Numbered from the stretch's first letter, positions 6,695 to 13,652 are shown. The stretch is DNA of 14,866 nucleotides from Methylocystaceae bacterium (GCA_003152255.1 PLZT01000364.1:3751-18616), one strand, 5' to 3'. Made by a program: numbers and translations. Notes: generated by a model not told the origin, from the sequence alone.

Positions 6695-8374
6695 ATGGGC
6701 TCGGAGATTAACGAACTGCCGCCGCGCGAAGCGATGGATTACGACGTGGTGATTGTCGGGGCGGGGCCGGCGGGGCTCGCCGCCGCGATTCGCTTCAAAC
6801 AGATCGACAGCGATCTTTCCGTCGTCGTGATCGAAAAGGGCTCCGAGCCCGGCGCGCATATTCTCTCGGGCGCGGTGATCGACCCCATCGGCCTCGACCG
6901 GCTGCTGCCGGGCTGGCGGACCAACGAAGCCTGTCCGCTGAAGACGCAAGTGAGCGAGGATCATTTCCTTGTTTTGACGCAGACCAGCGGCTTTCGCCTG
7001 CCCAACTTCATCAATCCGAAGCTGATGAACAACCACGGCAATTTCGTGGGCTCGCTCGGCAATGTCGTGCGCTTTCTGGCCGCCGAGGCGGAAAATCTCG
7101 GCGTCGAGATCTACCCCGGTTTCGCCGGCGCGGAGATTCTCTACGGCGACAAGGGCGAAGTGCTGGGGGTCGCGACCGGCGACATGGGCATAGCCAAGGA
7201 CGGCCATCTCAAGGACAATTTTACGCGGGGCATGGAGCTGCGCGGCAAATATACGCTGTTCGCGGAAGGCGCGCGCGGTTCGCTAACGAAGCAACTGCTC
7301 GCCAAATACGCGCTCGACAAAAATTGCGAGCCGCAGAAATTCGGCATCGGCTTCAAGGAGCTGTGGCGCATCCCGAAGGACAAGCACAAAGCCGGAAAGG
7401 TGCAGCACACCTTTGGCTGGCCGCTCGACCCCGATGTCGGCGGCGGCTCCTTCCTCTATCACTTCGACGAGGATCAGGTGTCGATCGGCTTCGTCGTGCA
7501 TCTCAACTATTCCGACCCCACGCTGTCGCCGTTCGACGAGTTCCAGCGCTTCAAGTCGCATCCGATGATCGCCGCGGAGCTCGAGGGCGGCGAGCGCATC
7601 TCTTACGGCGCGCGCGCGCTGACCGAGGGCGGCTGGCAGAGCGTGCCGAAGCTCGCTTTCCCCGGCGGGGCGCTGATCGGCTGCGCCGCCGGCTTCATGA
7701 ATCTGCCGCGCGTAAAGGGCTCGCACAATGCGATTCTGTCTGGCGTTCTCGCCGCCGACGATGTGGCGAAGGCGCTCAAGGCCGGCCGCGCGCACGACGA
7801 AGTGACCGACTATGACGCGGACTGGCGCGGCTCCGACATCGGCCGCGATCTGAAGCCGGTGCGCAACGTCAAGCCGCTGCTGTCGAAACACGGGCTTTAT
7901 CTCGGCGTCGCGCTCGGCGGATTCGATATGTGGACGAACGAGCTGTTCGGCTTCTCGTTCTTCGGCACGCTGGGGCATGGCAAGCCCGATTACGCGAGCA
8001 TCAAGCCGCTCACGGAGGTGACGCCGAAGACCTATGGCAAGCTCACCGCGAAAACCGTGTTCGACAAACTGTCGTCGGTGTTCGTCTCCAACACCAACCA
8101 CGAGGAAGACCAGCCGTCGCATCTGCGCCTGACCGACCCCACCATTCCCGTGCGCGAAAACCTGCCGCGCTATGGCGAGCCGGCGCGGCTTTATTGCCCG
8201 GCGGGGGTTTACGAGGTGGTCTACGCGGATGAAGCGACAAGGCTCGACCCGCGCTTCGTGATCAACGCGCAAAACTGCGTCCACTGCAAGACGTGCGATA
8301 TTAAAGACCCGGCGCAGAATATTACATGGGTTCCGCCGGAAGGCGGCGGCGGGCCGAATTATCCGAATATGTGA
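6695..8374 (+). CDS. etfD: Electron transfer flavoprotein-ubiquinone oxidoreductase
   Basis: Membrane-bound enzyme that passes electrons from reduced electron transfer flavoprotein, loaded by acyl-CoA and other dehydrogenases, to the ubiquinone pool. 559 residues, the normal bacterial length. An FAD-binding GAGPAG motif lies at 22-27, followed by the ETF-QO signature GAHILSGAVI (53-62). The C-terminal 4Fe-4S ligands are Cys501 (RLYCPAGVYEV) and Cys528, Cys531 and Cys534 in NCVHCKTCDIKDP, followed by the family ending ITWVPPEGGGGP. The ATG at 6695 has AAGGGAG 6-7 bases upstream; the in-frame start at 6644 would add a basic non-homologous tail. The ETF subunit genes etfAB are not in the window. 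Sequence identity with the mitochondrial enzyme is high by eye, as expected in Alphaproteobacteria. Confidence 0.96.
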   Translation: MGSEINELPPREAMDYDVVIVGAGPAGLAAAIRFKQIDSDLSVVVIEKGSEPGAHILSGAVIDPIGLDRLLPGWRTNEACPLKTQVSEDHFLVLTQTSGFRLPNFINPKLMNNHGNFVGSLGNVVRFLAAEAENLGVEIYPGFAGAEILYGDKGEVLGVATGDMGIAKDGHLKDNFTRGMELRGKYTLFAEGARGSLTKQLLAKYALDKNCEPQKFGIGFKELWRIPKDKHKAGKVQHTFGWPLDPDVGGGSFLYHFDEDQVSIGFVVHLNYSDPTLSPFDEFQRFKSHPMIAAELEGGERISYGARALTEGGWQSVPKLAFPGGALIGCAAGFMNLPRVKGSHNAILSGVLAADDVAKALKAGRAHDEVTDYDADWRGSDIGRDLKPVRNVKPLLSKHGLYLGVALGGFDMWTNELFGFSFFGTLGHGKPDYASIKPLTEVTPKTYGKLTAKTVFDKLSSVFVSNTNHEEDQPSHLRLTDPTIPVRENLPRYGEPARLYCPAGVYEVVYADEATRLDPRFVINAQNCVHCKTCDIKDPAQNITWVPPEGGGGPNYPNM

Positions 8375-8380
8375 GGCGGG

Positions 8381-8869
8381 ATGAAACTTCGCCGCCTCGA
8401 AGCCGCCGATGCGCCGGCGTTCCAACGCCTGCGCATCGAGGGTTTTGCGCTCCAGCCGCGCGAGTTTCGTTACGCGCCCGAGGATGAAGCCGATATGCCG
8501 CTCACCGAGGTCGCGGCGCGTCTCGCGCGCGATTTCGTCGTCGGCGTCTTTCAGGGCGATACGCTGGTCGGGATCGCCGGACTGACGCGGCACGGCGGCG
8601 TCAAGATCAACCACAAGGCGCTGCTGTGGGGCATGTATCTGCGCGCCGAATTTCGCGGGGAAGGGGGCGCGGACATGCTGATGTCGGCGATCCTCGACCA
8701 CGCGCGCGGCCGCGTCGAAATCGTCACGCTGACGGCGATGAGCGACAATCCGCGCGCGCTGGCCTTTTACCGGCGTTGGGGTTTTGTGGCCTATGGCGCC
8801 GAGCCGGCCGCGGTGAAATATGAGGGGAGTTATTTTGACGAGACTTTGATGAGCTTGCGGCTTGGGTGA
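8381..8869 (+). CDS. GNAT-family N-acetyltransferase
   Basis: A cytoplasmic acyl-CoA-dependent acetyltransferase of unknown acceptor, 162 residues, a standard single GNAT domain. The central strand LLWGMYLRAEFRG (81-93) runs into the pyrophosphate-binding loop RGEGGADM (92-99). The C-terminal motif NPRALAFYRRWGF (123-135) is the usual Asn-x-x-Ala-x-x-x-Tyr-x-x-x-Gly-Phe. The ATG is only 6 bases after the ETF-QO stop, so it is likely co-transcribed. The loop is slightly atypical in having Glu-Gly-Gly where many members have an Arg/Lys-Gly-Ile/Leu-Gly pattern. The substrate could be a small molecule, a peptide N-terminus or an antibiotic; neighbours do not settle it. Confidence 0.88.
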   Translation: MKLRRLEAADAPAFQRLRIEGFALQPREFRYAPEDEADMPLTEVAARLARDFVVGVFQGDTLVGIAGLTRHGGVKINHKALLWGMYLRAEFRGEGGADMLMSAILDHARGRVEIVTLTAMSDNPRALAFYRRWGFVAYGAEPAAVKYEGSYFDETLMSLRLG

Positions 8870-8894
8870 GAAGGGTGGGGGGGAACCGCGGCGG

Positions 8895-9017
8895 CCCTCA
8901 TCCGACCCTTGCTAACGCAAGGGCCACCTTCTCCCACAAGTGGGAGAAGGATGGGCGCGCCTTCCTTCTCCCGTGGAACGGGAGAAGGTGGCCCCGCGAA
9001 GCGGGGTCGGATGAGGG
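8895..9017. repeat. Multi-hairpin intergenic mosaic repeat
   Basis: A 123-base element whose outer arms CCCTCATCCGACCC (8895-8908) and GGGTCGGATGAGGG (9004-9017) are perfect 14-base inverted repeats. Inside are four further stem-loops: 8906-8923 (7 bp), 8927-8950 (11 bp, built on CCTTCTCCCAC), 8964-8988 (10 bp, built on CCTTCTCCCG) and 8992-9006 (6 bp). The CCTTCTCCC arms recur, and GGGCCACCTTCTCCC can also pair with the far GGGAGAAGGTGGCCC, giving alternative folds. This is the type of mobile palindromic element (RIME/REP-like) found in many copies in rhizobial and related genomes. It fills most of the gap 8870-9151 between the GNAT and FAD oxidoreductase genes and may terminate the former. 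Confidence 0.85.
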
Positions 9018-9094
9018 TTCTCGCCGTCACCTCGCGCTTCGTTTCGACGACCAAATCCCTTCCCGAGACGCTTTCCCCAACCCTCATCGAACTT

Positions 9095-9124
9095 TTGGCC
9101 AACCCCCGCTAAACCGCCTATGCT
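9095..9124 (+). promoter_or_regulatory. Putative promoter of the CrtI-like gene
   Basis: TTGGCC (9095-9100) and TATGCT (9119-9124) are separated by 18 bases, with transcription start near 9131 and a short leader to the ATG at 9152. It resembles the ETF-QO promoter in sharing TTTTGGC, GCTAAAC and CTATGCT blocks. Confidence 0.38.
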
Positions 9125-9151
9125 GGGCCTCGCGGGGAAACGGGACGAAAA

Positions 9152-10726
9152 ATGACTGAGATCAAGAAATTCGACGCCGTGGTGGTCGGTTCCGGGCTTG
9201 GCGGGCTTGCGGCGGGGGCGTTGTTGGCCAAGGCTGGTTACAGCGTCTGCCTGCTGGAGCGCAATTACAGTCTGGGCGGGGCGGCTTCGGTTTACCGCGT
9301 CGGCAGGCTCACCGTCGAGTCGTCGCTGCACCAGACCTCCGACGCGCGCAATCCGCGGGACGTGAAGCATTCCATCCTCAGGGAACTCGGCATTCTCGAC
9401 GAGATCGAATGGCTGCCGACCGGCGCGCTGCATCATGTGCGCGGCGGTCCCGTGGGCGAGACCTTCGCGCTGCCCGCCGGCTTCGACGCGGCCTATGACG
9501 CGCTGGCCGAGCGCTTTCCCGACAAGCGGTCGGCGATCCAGGAATTTCTGGCCGACGTGGAGCGTATCCACGATTCGCTGTGGACGATCCGCCAGGCGCG
9601 CGCCACGGGCTCGGTGGCCAAGTTCACTCATGCGCTGTGGGAGCTGGCGCCGGCGGCGGCGGCGTGGAACGACACGCTCGACGAGGTGTTCACGCAACGC
9701 TTTGGCGGGGCCGAGGCGCTCAAATGCGCGCTGGGCGCCAATCTGCTGTATTTTGGCGACGATCCCAAGCGCATCTGGTGGATTTATTACGCGCTGGCGC
9801 AGGGGGCCAATATCGCCTCGGGCGGCGCCTATATCAAAGGCGGCTCGCGCCAGCTCAGCCTCAAGCTCGCCAAGGTCATCACCAAGGCCGGTGGCGTCGT
9901 GCGGCTCGGCCGCAACGCCACGGCGATCTTGACGGGCGCCGACGGCGAGGCGGCGGGCGTGCGCCACGCCGCGCGCAAGACCGGGGACGACGAACAGGAA
10001 ATCTCCGCCCGCGTCGTGCTGGCCAATTGCGCGCCGAGCGTCGCCGGAGAGCTTTTGCCGGCGAAGGCGCGCGCGCTGATGGAGGAGGAGTTTGGCGCGC
10101 GGCCGCTCTCGACCTCGCTGTTTTGCGCCAATTTCGGCCTCGCCCAAAAGCCCGCGACCGTTGGCCTCAAAGACTTCAACGCGATCGTGCTGCCGGAGAC
10201 GATGACGCGCTTTTCGCAATATGGCGACGGCGCGAGCGCGTTGGGCGCCGACCCCGCCGGCGCGCTGCCGCTCTACTCCATCGCCAATTTCACGGCGGTC
10301 GATTCGGGGCTTTGGGACGAGCCGCCTATTCTCGTCAGCGCGCTCGGGCTCGACACCTTGAGCAATTGGGACGGCCTCTCGCGCGAGGCGGCGCTGGCGC
10401 GGCGCGAACGCTGGCTGGATGCGCTGCAGGGCGCGATGGAGCGCGATTATCCCGGCTTTTCCGGCCTCGTCAGCGAGCGCGTGCTGCTCAACGCCTTTTC
10501 GATGGCGGGCTATCTCAACACGCCGCAAGGCGCGGTCTACGGCTTCGAGCCGCTGCCGCCGGAAGACCCGATCATCGCGGGCTTTCCGCGCACGCCGCGC
10601 ACGCCGGTCGACGGGCTCTATCTCGCCTCGGCCTTCGGCGGCGAGCATGGCTTCAACGGCGCGATTCTGTCGGGCGCGGAGGCGGCGCGGCTCGCGGCGG
10701 CGAGCCTGGAGATGGGCGCGGAGTGA
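9152..10726 (+). CDS. CrtI/phytoene-desaturase-type FAD-dependent oxidoreductase
   Basis: A 524-residue flavoprotein of the CrtI/CrtN/retinol-saturase superfamily. The dinucleotide-binding motif VVGSGLGGLAAG covers about 11-22, with the ribose-binding Glu36 in CLLERN and the family-typical YSLGGAASVYR (39-49). The C-terminal FAD-contact region reads DGLYLASAFGGEHGFNGAILSG before an Ala-rich helix. Length fits carotenoid desaturases and ketolases (about 490-550). However, no other carotenoid gene (crtB, crtE, crtY) is nearby, and many members act on other lipids or isoprenoids, so I name only the superfamily. The start at 9152 has a purine-rich site (GGGACGAAAA) just upstream and the Rossmann strand begins at once. 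It probably acts at the cytoplasmic membrane on a hydrophobic substrate. Confidence 0.85.
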   Translation: MTEIKKFDAVVVGSGLGGLAAGALLAKAGYSVCLLERNYSLGGAASVYRVGRLTVESSLHQTSDARNPRDVKHSILRELGILDEIEWLPTGALHHVRGGPVGETFALPAGFDAAYDALAERFPDKRSAIQEFLADVERIHDSLWTIRQARATGSVAKFTHALWELAPAAAAWNDTLDEVFTQRFGGAEALKCALGANLLYFGDDPKRIWWIYYALAQGANIASGGAYIKGGSRQLSLKLAKVITKAGGVVRLGRNATAILTGADGEAAGVRHAARKTGDDEQEISARVVLANCAPSVAGELLPAKARALMEEEFGARPLSTSLFCANFGLAQKPATVGLKDFNAIVLPETMTRFSQYGDGASALGADPAGALPLYSIANFTAVDSGLWDEPPILVSALGLDTLSNWDGLSREAALARRERWLDALQGAMERDYPGFSGLVSERVLLNAFSMAGYLNTPQGAVYGFEPLPPEDPIIAGFPRTPRTPVDGLYLASAFGGEHGFNGAILSGAEAARLAAASLEMGAE

Positions 10727-10748
10727 TCCGCCGATGTTTTGGTCACTC

Positions 10749-10772
10749 GCCGGCGGAACCCTATCCGCCGGC
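10749..10772 (+). terminator. Strong GC hairpin after the CrtI-like gene
   Basis: GCCGGCGGA (10749-10757) pairs perfectly with TCCGCCGGC (10764-10772) around a 6-base loop, 22 bases after the stop codon at 10726. No T-tract follows. It may act as a terminator or stabilising 3' hairpin, and it overlaps the EcfG-type promoter described next. Confidence 0.45.
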
Positions 10773-10780
10773 TAGGCGTT
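10755..10780 (+). promoter_or_regulatory. Perfect EcfG-type (general stress) promoter match
   Basis: GGAAC (10755-10759), 17 bases, CGTT (10777-10780) is an exact match to the alphaproteobacterial EcfG consensus. It reads toward the secreted-protein gene at 10990, with an inferred leader of roughly 200 bases. The rest of 10781-10989 shows no ORF or structure I can name. A chance match somewhere in 15 kb is not negligible, but its intergenic position favours function. Confidence 0.45.
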
Positions 10781-10989
10781 ATCGGATCGAGCGGAGGTCG
10801 CGCGGCGAGCCAAAACGGGTCGGCGGCGAAGGTTTGGGATAAAGGCGCGGCGCCCGATTGGCGTGAGCGCGTCCATGTGCTATCCCGCCGGAAAGCGCCG
10901 CGCTTACGTTGCGGTCGGGTTTTTTCACCGGTCATGGCGTTGACGCCTTCCATGCCAATTTCAATACGCGTTGCGCGGGGGAAACGAAC

Positions 10990-11619
10990 ATGCCGCCAAG
11001 GACTTGCTCGAACGGCCATTCCGAAATCCCGAACTGTTTTTCGGCTAAATCCAAGAGCCGCGCGAAGGCTGTCGTCGCGCTCTCCTTCGCCGCGCTGTGC
11101 GCGGTTGGGCTGTCCGGCGGCGGCGCGCGCGCCGACTTTCTGGAAGACCTATTCGGCGCCTTCTCCGGGGAGCGGAGAGCCGCGCCTTCGCGCGATTACG
11201 CGTACCCCGAGCGGCGGGCCGTTCGACGCCAAGCATCGAGCCTATCCTACATCCCGAGACAACACCGCAGGGCGGCGCATCCGGCGTCCGACGGAATGGC
11301 GACCGCGGGTCCCGAGGCCAGCGGCTTTTGCTACGCCGTGCGCCAGCGCGCGCCCGATTTGACTCAGCCGGACGTCATTTTGCACGACGCCACGCTGCGC
11401 GAGGGCGACAGCGTGATGACCGCGAAAGGCGTGCGCGTGTTCCAGGGCGGCAGCGCATGTCCGCACAAGGAGAGCGACTTCCTCGCGCTCGCCGACGCGC
11501 GCGACATTCCGAAATCGAAGCGCGGCGCGCTGGTCGCGATCGAAAAGGCGGTGAAGACGCCGATATTGAGCGCCCGAGCGGGAAGCTTCGCCGGCGGCGT
11601 CAAGGTGACGGCCCAATAG
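10990..11619 (+). CDS. Secreted protein with conserved C-terminal domain, function unknown
   Basis: A 209-residue product with a long, basic N-region and a signal peptide whose hydrophobic core is AVVALSFAALCAVGL (about 27-41), with cleavage after ARA (residue 48). The mature part starts DFLEDLFGAFSG, then an Arg-rich disordered stretch to about residue 100. A compact domain follows: FCYAVRQR (113-120), DVILHDATLREGDSVM (128-143), GVRVFQGG...CPH (147-159) and KSKRGALVAIEKAV (176-189). Two cysteines (114 and 157) could form a disulphide. The layout resembles rhizobial envelope proteins with an aromatic-rich N-terminus and a Cys domain, but I cannot name the family. The start at 10990 follows GGGGGAAACGAAC; the ORF is open upstream to 10909 without signal-peptide sense. 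Possible EcfG control from 10755. Confidence 0.72.
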   Translation: MPPRTCSNGHSEIPNCFSAKSKSRAKAVVALSFAALCAVGLSGGGARADFLEDLFGAFSGERRAAPSRDYAYPERRAVRRQASSLSYIPRQHRRAAHPASDGMATAGPEASGFCYAVRQRAPDLTQPDVILHDATLREGDSVMTAKGVRVFQGGSACPHKESDFLALADARDIPKSKRGALVAIEKAVKTPILSARAGSFAGGVKVTAQ

Positions 11620-11701
11620 CTCCTCGCTGGCGAGAGCGCCTATCGATGAAACCGCGGCGGCGAGTCCCGCCGGTGACATATGGCGCGAAAATGCTGGGAG
11701 C

Positions 11702-11887
11702 CTAAAGCAGGGACGGATAGCCAGCCAGCGGAAGCACCCGGTTCACGATCGACGCCAGGCAGACCAGAACGACCAACAGCTTGAGTAGCTGCGATAGCCG
11801 CGCGTCTGGAGAGAATTTGTCGATGACCCAAAACAGGATCGCGCCAAGGACAACGGTGATCAGGATTCCAATTACGAGCGTGAGCAT
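11702..11887 (-). CDS. 61-residue two-helix membrane protein (Thivi_2564-like)
   Basis: The product begins MLTLVIGILITVVLGAILFW, has the motif VIDKFSPDARLSQLLK in the middle, and a second hydrophobic segment LVVLVCLASIVNRVLPL. So it has two transmembrane helices joined by a short charged amphipathic loop. From memory this matches the small Thivi_2564 family of membrane proteins, in which the DKF-P-DARL-QLLK loop is conserved; the function is unknown. Its ATG at 11887 has AGAGG 5 bases upstream. It is convergent with the secreted-protein gene ending at 11619 and lies at the downstream end of the small-membrane-protein cluster, after the terminator at 12032-12057, so it probably has its own promoter, which I could not identify in 11888-12031. 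Confidence 0.75.
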   Translation of the reverse strand: MLTLVIGILITVVLGAILFWVIDKFSPDARLSQLLKLLVVLVCLASIVNRVLPLAGYPSLL

Positions 11888-12031
11888 GGCGACCTCTTGT
11901 TATTCAAGCAGTGACATTCGCAACCCGTGAGCGATCAAGGGCGTCTTTTTTGATAACCGGCCGGGGCGAGGCGCGACTTTGGCCTTTGCGTCGCGCCGTC
12001 AAACAACGGCGTCCCCCTATTGCGAAGGCAT

Positions 12032-12057
12032 TAAAAAAGAAGCGGCCCAAAGGCCGC
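12032..12057 (-). terminator. Intrinsic terminator of the membrane-protein operon
   Basis: On the minus strand GCGGCC, loop TTTG, GGCCGC is followed by TTCTTTTTT. A 6-bp all-GC stem plus T-run is a classical rho-independent terminator, 15 bases beyond the stop of the 25-residue gene. Confidence 0.8.
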
Positions 12058-12072
12058 CTCCAGATTGCGCCG

Positions 12073-12150
12073 CTAACGACCCATAAACGCCAAGAGAATG
12101 ATGATCGGAAGAGGCACGCCGAGCATCCAGAGCAGAATTCCACGTCCCAT
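12073..12150 (-). CDS. 25-residue hydrophobic micro-protein
   Basis: The ORF encodes MGRGILLWMLGVPLPIIIL, then LAFMGR and TAG: a single hydrophobic helix capped by Arg at both ends, with a Pro-x-Pro kink. The ATG at 12150 follows AGGAGGATAAGTC, an almost perfect Shine-Dalgarno at ideal spacing, which is strong evidence that it is translated. The gene starts 26 bases after the stop of the 397-residue membrane protein gene and is followed by an intrinsic terminator, so it is the last gene of that transcript. Similar GILLW...P-PIIIL peptides are, as I recall, scattered in rhizobial genomes without known function. A role as membrane-inserted regulator or stress peptide is inference. Confidence 0.7.
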   Translation of the reverse strand: MGRGILLWMLGVPLPIIILLAFMGR

Positions 12151-12176
12151 GACTTATCCTCCTCGTCGGATGTGCT

Positions 12177-13370
12177 TCACCAGCGCGTGAGATGGCTGGC
12201 GTCGAATTTCTCGTCACGATGGCGTCCGCCCACGCCCGCTCCCCACCACGCCGCCGCGGCGCCGACAACCAACGTCGCGGCAGTCAAAAAGGCGAGAAGA
12301 ATACCGGCTTTGCGCGCTTTGTCGGCGGTGCTCTTCATCTGCTCGGTCAGCGCGTCGACACGCTTTTCGGCGTCGGCCTGGGAAAGACCGGCGCGCGTCG
12401 CGACGACGCGAACCAGATAGGCGTGATCATCGCTGCTCAGAGAACCATCGGCGGCTCCCGTCAACAAAATGCGCGAGACTTCCTGACGCGACGCTTCCGT
12501 CGGCCCGCCATCGCCCATCAAGGCTTTGTCGACGCTTTGGCCGAGCAATTCGCCGTTCGGCGCATTGGGCGCAAGACTCAAGGCGAGGACTATTCCGGCT
12601 TTGCGCGCCGTATCGTTCGCATCCCGTATCTTGTCGGCGGCGGCCTTCACCTGAGCGAAAACCCCGTCGACTCGCTTTTCCGCGTCGGTCTGCTGCAGGC
12701 CGGCGCGCGCGGCGACGATGTGCGCGACACGGGTCCGGTCGTCGTTGCTCAGGGAACCGTTGGTCCCGCTCGTCGCCAAAATGCTCGAGACTTCCCGCTG
12801 CGACGTATCCGCGGTTCCGCTTTTGCCCGCCGACGCGCTTTCATTGGGTCGTAACGACGCGCTTTCATTGGGTCGTAACAAAGTGTCGACGCCATAGGCG
12901 ATCGGATCCATGACGGATGTGCCGCCCGATGACATGGAAGAAGCGCCGGACTTCGCCAATTCGGCGCCGCCTTTGACCGCGGATGAAATCGACCACGTCG
13001 CGAGCCATGTGCCAATCGCCACCGCGACGGCCCAAACGACAAGCCCGTGCACGCCGTCCCTGACGTGAACCTCATGGAGCGTGGCGCCCTCGACAGGTCG
13101 GCGCATGCGGCCGGCGATGTATCCGCCCGCCACGAAGCTGGAGACCGTGATCCAGACGAACCAAAGCGCGAGCGCGATGTAAAATATCACGGGCGAGTGG
13201 CCCCGGTAGGGCGAGACAAGCGAGAGGCCTATGGCGGAGCCAAAGGCGGTCATCAGCACGATGATCGCGGAAGCGACGATCGCACCCGCGAAAATCGCCG
13301 ACCATTCGACATAAGAGCCGCCCGTTGGCTTGTCTGAAATGCGCGGCGCTAGCGTTGATGTATCGGTCAT
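12177..13370 (-). CDS. Multi-pass membrane protein with duplicated C-terminal domain, function unknown
   Basis: 397 residues. The N-terminal half has three transmembrane segments (about 22-50, 60-86 and 108-130) with the motifs YVEWSAIFAGAIVASA, FGSAIGLSLVSP and SSFVAGGYIAGRMRR, followed by HEVHVRDGVHGLVVWA. This looks like a conserved alphaproteobacterial membrane family with no known function. A Ser/Ala-rich linker carries a tandem LRPNESAS repeat (165-180). Two homologous soluble segments follow at about 191-261 and 295-358. Each has a (S)(R/Q)(Q/R)EVS-IL block, G-SLS-DD, then ARAGL-Q-DAEKRVD. A last transmembrane helix (about 358-378) precedes a basic tail. The ATG at 13370 is preferred over one at 13376 because GGGAG then has 8 rather than 2 bases of spacing. 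Second gene of the micro-protein operon. Confidence 0.8.
   Translation of the reverse strand: MTDTSTLAPRISDKPTGGSYVEWSAIFAGAIVASAIIVLMTAFGSAIGLSLVSPYRGHSPVIFYIALALWFVWITVSSFVAGGYIAGRMRRPVEGATLHEVHVRDGVHGLVVWAVAVAIGTWLATWSISSAVKGGAELAKSGASSMSSGGTSVMDPIAYGVDTLLRPNESASLRPNESASAGKSGTADTSQREVSSILATSGTNGSLSNDDRTRVAHIVAARAGLQQTDAEKRVDGVFAQVKAAADKIRDANDTARKAGIVLALSLAPNAPNGELLGQSVDKALMGDGGPTEASRQEVSRILLTGAADGSLSSDDHAYLVRVVATRAGLSQADAEKRVDALTEQMKSTADKARKAGILLAFLTAATLVVGAAAAWWGAGVGGRHRDEKFDASHLTRW
12831..12878. repeat. Perfect 24-bp tandem duplication inside the membrane-protein gene
   Basis: The 24-base unit starting CGACGCGCTTTCATTGGG occurs at 12831-12854 and again, identically, at 12855-12878. It is in frame and duplicates the peptide LRPNESAS in the linker. 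Perfect identity suggests a recent slippage event. Confidence 0.9.
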
Positions 13371-13395
13371 GGGCATTTCTCCCTTCTTATGCTGC

Positions 13396-13470
13396 TCAGC
13401 GCAAACCGAGGAAGGAAAGAATGGCCATGATGATAACGATAAGACCGACGAGATAGATGATGCCGTTCAT
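13396..13470 (-). CDS. 24-residue hydrophobic micro-protein
   Basis: Encodes MNGIIYLVGLIVIIMAIL followed by SFLGLR and TGA: one transmembrane helix with a C-terminal Arg. GGAGGAAGTC directly before the ATG at 13470 is a near-perfect Shine-Dalgarno with good spacing. It starts the operon and is followed after 25 bases by the 397-residue membrane protein gene. Near-identical short peptides of the pattern MN-IIYLVGLIV---AILSFLGLR are, to my recollection, common as unannotated or hypothetical ORFs in Hyphomicrobiales, which raises confidence. Function unknown; candidates include a small membrane regulator of the neighbouring protein or a stress-induced membrane peptide. Confidence 0.75.
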   Translation of the reverse strand: MNGIIYLVGLIVIIMAILSFLGLR

Positions 13471-13610
13471 GACTTCCTCCATAAATGCGACTGCCTCTCG
13501 ACGGGCGTCGCGCCGCGCCGATCAACATTGAGCGGCCAATGCCGCTTCGATAAAATTTCCAAATGGCGCGCTCGCTCCGTTCGCCAACGGCGCCGGACCC
13601 GGCTCAGCAG

Positions 13611-13635
13611 AAAAGCGACCCGCAAGGGCCGCTTT
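13611..13635 (-). terminator. Probable terminator of the csbD-family gene
   Basis: On the minus strand AAAGCG, one mismatch, CCC, loop TTGC, GGG, CGCTTT forms an imperfect stem followed by a short T-run (TTTT, shared with the stem base). It begins 18 bases after the CsbD stop at 13653. The remainder of the gap to 13471 contains another short GC stem (about 13530-13546) and no ORF. Confidence 0.5.
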
Positions 13636-13652
13636 CCTGGAGTGGACTTTAC

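Noticed and set aside
7283..8701. A 472-codon minus-strand open frame opposite ETF-QO and the GNAT gene
   Set aside because: Antisense shadow spanning two well-supported genes; no domain motif.
8895..9017. CRISPR-like repetition of the CCTTCTCCC segments
   Set aside because: The repeated segments are inverted hairpin arms of one element, not direct repeats with regular unique spacers, and there are no cas genes.
8912..10648. A 578-codon open frame on the minus strand opposite the CrtI-like gene
   Set aside because: It is the antisense shadow of a high-GC gene: rich in Arg, Gln and His with no recognisable motif, while the plus strand encodes a complete FAD-binding protein.
11904..12143. A 79-codon minus-strand frame over the 25-residue gene and terminator
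   Set aside because: It runs through the intrinsic terminator and the intergenic region in another frame, and lacks a start with a ribosome binding site; the AGGAGG-preceded 25-codon ORF is the credible reading.
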